A stretch of DNA of 64,000 bases, taken from positions 2,046,001 through 2,110,000 of the forward strand of contig NZ_LVWJ02000014.1 of assembly GCF_001625015.1 (NCBI RefSeq). Reading direction: 5' to 3'. Position numbers and translations under genes: made by a program. A model generated the notes under the pieces. It had not been told where the DNA came from and searched no databases. It was given only the letters and a program-made list of their open reading frames with translations. Positions 54,901 through 63,900 of the stretch are shown in pieces; position 1 is the stretch's first letter, and every line of letters starts with the position of its first letter. The DNA is from Lewinella sp. 4G2 (GTDB lineage: Bacteria > Bacteroidota > Bacteroidia > Chitinophagales > Saprospiraceae).

Positions 54901-57900
54901 CCACCGATACTGATGGTGCGTACGAGTTCTCCGGCCTGACTCCTGGCGAGCAGTACGTAGTAGAATTTGAAGCACCTACAGGATTTGAAGGTTCTCCTCA
55001 AGATATTGGTGATGATACTCTGGATAGTGATGCTGATCCTGTCTCTGGACTCAGCCAGTCAGTAGTTCTCTCGTCTGGAGAGAATAATGAAACGGTAGAT
55101 GCAGGACTGTTCGAATCCATCTATGACCTATCACTAGATAAGTCTGTAACATCTGTTGGCCCATACACTCAAGGCTCTGTTGTCTCCTACGACATTACTG
55201 TTTCTAACGACGGAAATCTTGATGCCAACTTGGTTGTTGTCGAGGATCGTCCAGCCATCGGACTAACCTTCGTTAGCCTCAACAGCGGAGATGTAACTGA
55301 TAACGGTGATGGTACTTTTACCTTAAACAATACTCTTGTACGTCGGGACCAAATCACCTTCAACGTGAGCTACGAGATCAGCGCGACCTTCCAGGGCACC
55401 AGCCTTGCGAACGTAGCCGAGATCACGGAAGATGATGGTGACGACAACGACTCTACGCCGGACAACGACATACCGACTGAAGATGATCAGGACGATGAGA
55501 CGATCACGGTGGATCAGGTATACGACCTGTCCCTCACCAAATCTGTCACTTCTTCCGGTCCTTATGCCCAAGGCTCCACGGTTTCTTACGATATCGTCGT
55601 AACGAACGACGGTAGCCTCGACGCCAACCTGGTAGTAGTAGAAGATCGCCCAGCTGCTGGCCTGACGTTCACCAGCCTCAACGGTGGTGATGTAACGGAC
55701 AACGGTGACGGCACCTTCACGCTCAACAACACGTTGGCCCAGGGTGAAAGCCTGACCTTCAACGTGAGCTACGAGATCAGCGCGACCTTCCAGGGCACCA
55801 GCCTTGCGAACGTAGCCGAGATCACGGAAGATGACGGTGACGACACCGACTCTACGCCGGACAATGACGTTCCGACGGAGGACGATCAAGACGACGAGAC
55901 GATCACGGTAGATCAGGTTTACGACCTGTCCCTAACTAAGTCCGTCACTTCTTCCGGTCCTTACGCCCAAGGCTCCACGGTTTCCTACGATATCGTCGTA
56001 ACAAACGACGGTAGCCTCGACGCCAACCTGGTAGTAGTAGAAGATCGCCCGGCTGCTGGCCTGACGTTCACCAGCCTCAACGGTGGTGATGTAACGGACA
56101 ACGGTGACGGCACCTTCACGCTCAACAATACGTTAGCTCAGGGTGAGAGCCTGACCTTTAACGTCAGCTACGAGATCAGCGCGACCTTCCAGGGCACGAG
56201 CCTTGCGAACGTAGCCGAGATCACGGAAGATGATGGTGACGATACCGACTCTACGCCGGACAACGACGTACCGACGGAAGACGACCAGGACGACGAGACG
56301 ATCACGGTAGATCAGGTCTACGACCTGTCCCTAACCAAGTCTGTCACTTCTTCCGGTCCTTATGCCCAAGGCTCCACGGTTTCTTACGACATCGTCGTAA
56401 CGAACGACGGTAGCCTTGACGCCAACTTGGTAGTAGTAGAAGATCGCCCGGCTGCCGGCCTGACGTTCACCAGCCTGAACGGCGGTGACGTAACGGATAA
56501 CGGCGACGGCACCTTTACGCTCAACAACACGTTGGCCCAGGGTGAGAGCCTGACCTTCAACATCAGCTACGAGATCAGCGCAACCTTCCAGGGCACCAGC
56601 CTTGCGAACGTAGCCGAGATTACGGAAGATGATGGTGACGACAACGACTCTACGCCGGACAACGACGTACCGACGGAAGACGACCAGGACGACGAGACGA
56701 TCACCGTAGATCAGGTTTACGACCTATCCCTGACTAAGTCCGTCACTTCTTCCGGTCCTTACGCCCAGGGCTCCACGGTTTCCTACGACATCGTCGTAAC
56801 GAACGAGGGTAGCCTTGACGCCAACTTGGTCGTAGTAGAAGATCGCCCGGCTGCCGGCCTGACGTTCACCAGCCTCAACGGTGGTGATGTAACGGACAAC
56901 GGTGACGGCACCTTCACGCTCAACAACACGTTGGCTCAGGGTGAGAGCCTGACCTTCAACGTGAGCTACGAGATCAGCGCAACCTTCCAGGGCACCAGCC
57001 TTGCGAACGTAGCTGAGATCACGGAAGATGATGGTGACGACAACGACTCTACGCCGGACAACGACGTACCGACGGAAGACGATCAGGACGACGAGACGAT
57101 CACGGTAGATCAGGTCTACGACCTGTCCCTCACCAAATCAGTCACTTCTTCCGGCCCTTATGCCCAAGTCTCCACGGTTTCCTACGACATCGTCGTAACG
57201 AACGACGGTAGCCTCGACGCCAACCTGGTAGTAGTAGAAGATCGCCCAGCTGCCGGCCTGACGTTCACCAGCCTCAACGGTGGTGATGTAACGGACAACG
57301 GTGACGGCACCTTCACGCTCAACAACACTTTGGCCCAGGGTGAAAGCCTGACCTTCAACGTGAGCTACGAGATCAGCGCAACCTTCCAGGGCACGAGCCT
57401 TGCGAACGTAGCTGAGATCACGGAAGATGATGGTGACGACAACGACTCTACGCCGGACAACGACGTACCGACTGAAGACGATCAGGACGACGAGACGATC
57501 ACGGTGGATCAGGTCTACGACCTGTCCCTCACCAAGTCCGTCACTTCTTCCGGTCCTTACGCTCAGGGCTCTACGGTTTCTTACGATATCGTCGTAACGA
57601 ACGACGGTAGCCTCGACGCCAACTTGGTAGTAGTAGAAGATCGCCCGGCTACTGGCCTGACATTCACCAGCCTCAACGGCGGTGACGTGACGGACAACGG
57701 CGACGGCACCTTCACGCTCAACAACACGTTGGCCCAGGGTGAAAGCCTGACCTTCAACGTGAGCTACGAGATCAGCGCAACCTTCCAGGGCACGAGCCTT
57801 GCGAACGTAGCCGAGATCACGGAAGATGATGGTGACGACAACGACTCTACGCCGGACAACGACGTACCGACTGAAGATGATCAGGACGATGAGACGATCA

Positions 57901-60900
57901 CGGTAGATCAGGTATATGATCTATCCCTTACTAAGACGACACTGAATGGTGGGCCTTTCCAGCCTGGTAACATTGTATTCTACGCACTCGTAGTCACCAA
58001 TGAAGGAAGTCTGGATGCTACTCAGGTTGAGGTGACGGATGATCCACAATCAGGATTAGTGTTTACTTCTATGACCTCAAATCCTAACGTAACCAACAAT
58101 AATGATGGCACCTTCACGATCGCCTCTCTACCTCAGGGAGCGACCGAGACGATCATCATTACCTACGTTATTGATGCGACCTTCACTGGAACAAGTCTGA
58201 CGAACTACGCTCAGATTACTGAAGATGATGGCGATGATGTTGACTCGGACCCAGATAGTGGAAACTTCGACGATGACTTTAACGATGGCGTTGAGGACGA
58301 CGATGAAGATGAAACTACCGTCACGATCAATCAAACTCCCAGCATTGAAATCGAGAAGGCTACTTTCGATCCGATGAGCGGTATGTTCATGGATGCGGAT
58401 ACGTACAATCCAGCCAACCCAATGGGAGTTCCGACTTACGTTTACGTACGTCAGGTAGGTGCTACGGTCTCTTGGGAGTACACCGTATGCAACAACGGAA
58501 CTCAGGATTTGGTGAATGTAGATGTTGTCGATGACCGTGAAGGATTCATTGGTACGATCATGAACCTGCCAGTAGGAGAATGTACCACGCTTAATGCATC
58601 GGCACCAGCTCAACCTACTAATCCAAACTACCGTAACGAAGCAACTGCGACTGGACAACCCGTCGATCAGTTTGGCAACCCATCCGGTAGCCCGGTCTCT
58701 GATTCAGATCCTTCGAACTACGTAGGTATTGAATTTAACGTAGAGAAAGTGGCGAGCCAGGATACTGTTTGTGCAGGAACGGAAGTCGAGTACTCGATTT
58801 TCCTCCGGATCAACGGCCCGTCAGGTACCAATGCTCGCCGGGTAATGCTGACGGACAATATGTTCCCCAACGTCGAGGACCAGTTCATTGAGTCTACGGA
58901 CGTCAACATGAACAACCGTCTGGATGATATGGAAGAGTGGACTTACCGCTACTCCGTGATTCTGGACGAGACACGGACCAACATCGCCACGGAGATGTTC
59001 AATATCTACATCGGTGACCAATTCATCACAATGATCGAGAATGACTTCGAGACTACGGTTACCGTTCTTGATGGTCCTGAAGGCGTTGCTGCTGATGCGG
59101 ATATTGATGGAAGTATCTCCTGCAACGGAGCCGAAGATGGCTCTGCCACGGTTACTGTAAGTGGCGGTACTGCGCCATACTCAATTACTTGGGATGCCGC
59201 TACGGGTAACCAAATGGGTGCAACCGCTACTGGCCTCGGTGCCGGTACGTACGAAGCCATTATTGAGGATGCAAACGGATGTAGAGATACCGCTACCGTC
59301 ACGCTCATTGAACCAACCGTCCTAGAAACAGAAGTAGTAAACGATACCCTACCTTGCTTCGGTGATGTAGGTACGGTTACAGTTGCTGCCACGGGTGGTA
59401 CGGAAGATTACACGTATGCTTGGTCTTCCGGAGAGACAACTGCTACGATTAGTGATAAGACCGCAGGTGATTACATAGTCACCGTCACGGACGCTAACGG
59501 CTGTACCTCACTCGACACGGCAACTATCGTTCAACCTGCAGCTCCACTCTCTGCTACGGTTGAAAGCACTTCCGCAAACTGTGAAGGCTCCATTGATGGC
59601 ACCCTTACGGTAATTGCTGAAGGAGGTACTCCAGACTACACGTACCGTTGGGCTACCATCCCCGTACAGACAACTGCGACCGCAGAAAATCTGACGGCTG
59701 GTACCTACTCAGTGACAGTGACCGATGCAAACGACTGTGAATTTGTTACAACCGGAACAGTGGCTGAGCCTGGTGGCTTGACTGTTTCTGTTGTCGATGC
59801 CACCGTCGAATGTGCCGGTGACGCCACCGCTACCCTTACCGCTATGACCAGTAGTGGAACGGAGGCTTACACCTACGTATGGAGCAATGGTGAAACATCC
59901 CCGAGCATCAGCGACTTAGCTGCTGGTACTTACGGTGTTACCGTTACTGATGCAAACGGCTGTGATGCGGAAACAACGGCATCGGTAACTGAACCACCCG
60001 TACTGACAGTAACTGTAGAAATCACGGAACTGGAATGTAACGAGGTGAACGCAGGTATCATCGAACTATCCATCATCGGAGGCACTGAGCCTTATGCCAT
60101 CGACTGGGCAGATATTGATGGGACGGACGACCCTGCACTGAGAACTGACCTAGCTGCGGGAACCTACTCAGTTACAGTATCCGACGCTAACGATTGTACT
60201 TACGAAGATGATATCGTGATCGCCCCCGCACCCACACTGGTAGCTAGTGTCGCCAATGACACTATTTGTGTCGGTGCTGGAGATCAGGGTGAGCTCACGG
60301 TTGAAGCAGTCGGCAGTGGCACGTACACTTACCTTTGGAGCGATGGACAAACGGAGCAGACTGCTACCAACTTGGTAGAGGGCACTTACACCGTTACGGT
60401 CACGGATGAAATGTCCGCCTGTAGCGTTGAAGTAACCGCTCAAGTTGTAGAGTCTGAACTGGCTTGCAACGAACTAGGTAATTACGCTTGGTTCGATGCT
60501 AACCAAAACGGTATCCAGGACAACCTTATGTCAGGTGCTCCTGAGATGCCGGTTGCTGGCCTGGTTGTAGACCTCTACACAAGTGATGACGTACTCGTCG
60601 GCTCCGAAACAACTGACGAAGACGGATTCTACCTGTTCACTGGCCTGCCGAATGGTGACTACTACGTAACCTCCGATGGCCTACCAGTCCCTGCCCAGGG
60701 CCAGCCATTTACGGTAACGATCGAAAACCAGGGTGGTGATGATGAACTCGATAGTGACGTCATTCGCGTAACTGGACGTACCGAAGTAATTAACCTCGGT
60801 CCGAACGAAAGTGACCTGACCTGGGATATTGGCTTCGTACGCAGCTTCGATGGAGAGATCTCCGATCCTTGTAATTGCTTGAACGATGCTACTAACGCAG

Positions 60901-63900
60901 TGAACGGACGCTTTACCGATGTAGTCGAAGTAAACGGTATCCCCGGTGATACTTGGACCATTGTGGAGCAGTCCGGAATGATCCTACTCGATGTAGCTAC
61001 GTCAACTGAATTCCAAACGCCAGTTCCAATTGGAACCGTTATCCCTGAACTCACGCCAGGTACTTACCAGGTTACACAAGATGATGGTACGGTAGAAACC
61101 AGAGTGATTGGCCCCGGTACTTTCGAGTATGACTTCATCCACCTACAGGACGTAGGCTACGAGGTAACTATCGTTAACACCGGCGGAGATACACTCCGTA
61201 TCGACAACCGCTGCTCTTACCCAGAGATAGAGATCGTCGGGATTCCGCTGGAATTCTGTCTCTACGCTGGGCCGGTAGTAATTGAAATCGACGTTACGGA
61301 CTTCGAAGGCATGGAAGGTGAATTGTTCACTGAAATTGCTATACCCACATCAGTAAACGGACCCGCCGATACCATTGAAGTAGATCCATCGAATATCGAT
61401 CCTTTCGCCCTTGGGGTAGGAGAGTTTGAAGTGATCATCACCTTCGTTCCCGAAGATACATTTGAATGCTTCTCTTACCGCTTTGAGTCCCTCACCATCT
61501 TTATTGACGGTGACTGCGCCCCAGGCCAAATCGGAGATTACGTTTGGACGGATACCAACAACAACGGTCTACAGGATGATAATGAAACAGGTGTAGAAGG
61601 CGTGACCGTCTACCTCCTCGATTCTCTTGGATCACCTATTGATACGGTAGTTACTGATCAGGATGGTATGTATGCATTCACTGGCTTAAGCGCTGGTGAT
61701 TACAGCGTCCAATTTGTACTACCTGACGGTGAACTTTGGACCGTGCCAAACGCCGGTGATGATGAACTAGATAGTGACGCTGATCCGCTTACCGGTATTA
61801 CACCCGTAATTACGCTGGCAGTCGGTGAGACTAATAATTCTATCGACGCTGCAATTGCCGGTCCCGTCTGTGATGCAATCGTCACTGTCATGGATGCGCA
61901 GGTAGAGTGTAACGGTGATCAGACCGCTACGCTTACCGCTGAGGTAACTGGAGGTCTTGCACCTTACAGCTATTTGTGGAGCACGGGAGACGTCACTGAA
62001 ACGGTTTCTGGCCTTGGCGCCGGCACTTACGGTGTTACGGTAACCGATGCTAACGGCTGTGACACGACTACAACCACTGCGATGGTTACTGAACCACTTC
62101 TCTTGGAACTTGCCGCTACGACGACAGACGTTGATTGTAATGGCGGCGCAACGGGAACAATTGATCTCGTAGTTTCCGGCGGTGTCCTGCCGTACACCTA
62201 CAGCTGGACGGGTGCTGGCGTCGTAGCAGACGCTCAGAATCAATCTGGTCTTGCCGCGGGCAGCTACGATGTAGTTGTAACTGACGCCAATGATTGTACG
62301 GTGGATTCCACGATTGTCATTGAAGAAAGTTCTTCACTAGTGGCCGATATCATCAACGCTACTGTCGGTTGCGCTGGCGATGCCACTGCATCTCTCACCG
62401 TAACGGTGACGGGTGGTGCTGAACCATATGCTTACAACTGGAGCAATGGAGAAGCTACTGCAACAATCACTGACCTTACGGCCGGAACGTATGAAGTGAC
62501 GATCACCGACGCTAACGATTGTGAAACCGTTACCTCCGGTAGTGTAACCGAGCCTGATGCCCTTACGGCGGAGGTCTCTACTGCTACCGTCGCTTGTGCC
62601 GGTGATGAGACAGCAAGCCTCAATGTGACCGTCACGGGTGGAACGGAACCTTACTCCTACAACTGGAGTAATGGTGCTGGCACCGCCACTATCGGTGACT
62701 TGGCTGCCGGAACGTATGAAGTAACGATCACCGACGCCAACGACTGTGAAACGATTGCCTCCGGAAGTGTAACTGAACCTGATGCGTTTACCGCTGAAGT
62801 CACCAATGCTACCGTTGACTGTGCGGGTGACGCCACGGCTAGCCTTACTGCAGAGGTCAATGGCGGAACGGAGCCCTACTCCTACAATTGGAGCAATGGT
62901 GCCACTACCGCAACGGTTACTGACCTTGCAGCTGGCCTCTACGGTGTAACCGTTACTGATGCCAATGATTGTGAAATCATTACGGATGGTACGGTAACCG
63001 AACCAGAAGTGCTTGACCTCACGGTATCAACTTCCGATGTTGATTGTAATGGCACGGCCTCTGGCACCATCGAATTGACGGTCTCCGGCGGTGAAACGCC
63101 CTACACCTTCGCTTGGACTGGAACTGGTGTCGTTAGTGACGCTCAAAACCAGACCGGATTAGCTGCTGGTAGCTACGACGTTGTCGTTACGGATGCTAAC
63201 AATTGTACGGTGGACTCCACTATCGTTATCGAAGAGAGCGCTGCACTAGTAGCCGAAGTGGCTAACGCCACCGTTGATTGTGCTGGCGATGCCACGGCTA
63301 GTCTGACTGCCTCAGTAACTGGCGGAACTGAGCCTTACTCCTACGATTGGAGCAATGGCGCGTCAACCGCTACGATTACGGAGCTGACCGCTGGCACTTA
63401 TGATGTCACCATCACTGATGCTAACGACTGTGAAACAATTACCTCCGGTAGTGTCATCGAACCTGATGCCCTTACTACTGAAGTGATTAACGCTACCGTT
63501 GAGTGCGCGGGCGATGCTACGGCTAGCCTGACCGTTATGGTAACGGGTGGTACCGAGCCTTACTCCTACAACTGGAGCAATGGCGCTACAACCGCTACCA
63601 TCAGTGAGTTGACTGCTGGCACCTACGACGTGACGGTTACGGATGCTAATGACTGTGAGATTATTGGTGGAGGTTCCGTCACCGAGCCGGATGCCATCGA
63701 GCTTACTGCCGTTACCAGCGATGTCGAATGTAACGGAACGGCTTCCGGAACGATCGACCTCACCGTTACGGGTGGTGTTGCTCCCTACACCTATGCTTGG
63801 ACCGGTGACGGTGTCGTTACGGACGCTCAGAATCAGTCTGACTTGGCCGCTGGTAGCTACAATGTTGTAGTAACGGACGCTAACGATTGTACGGTAGACT

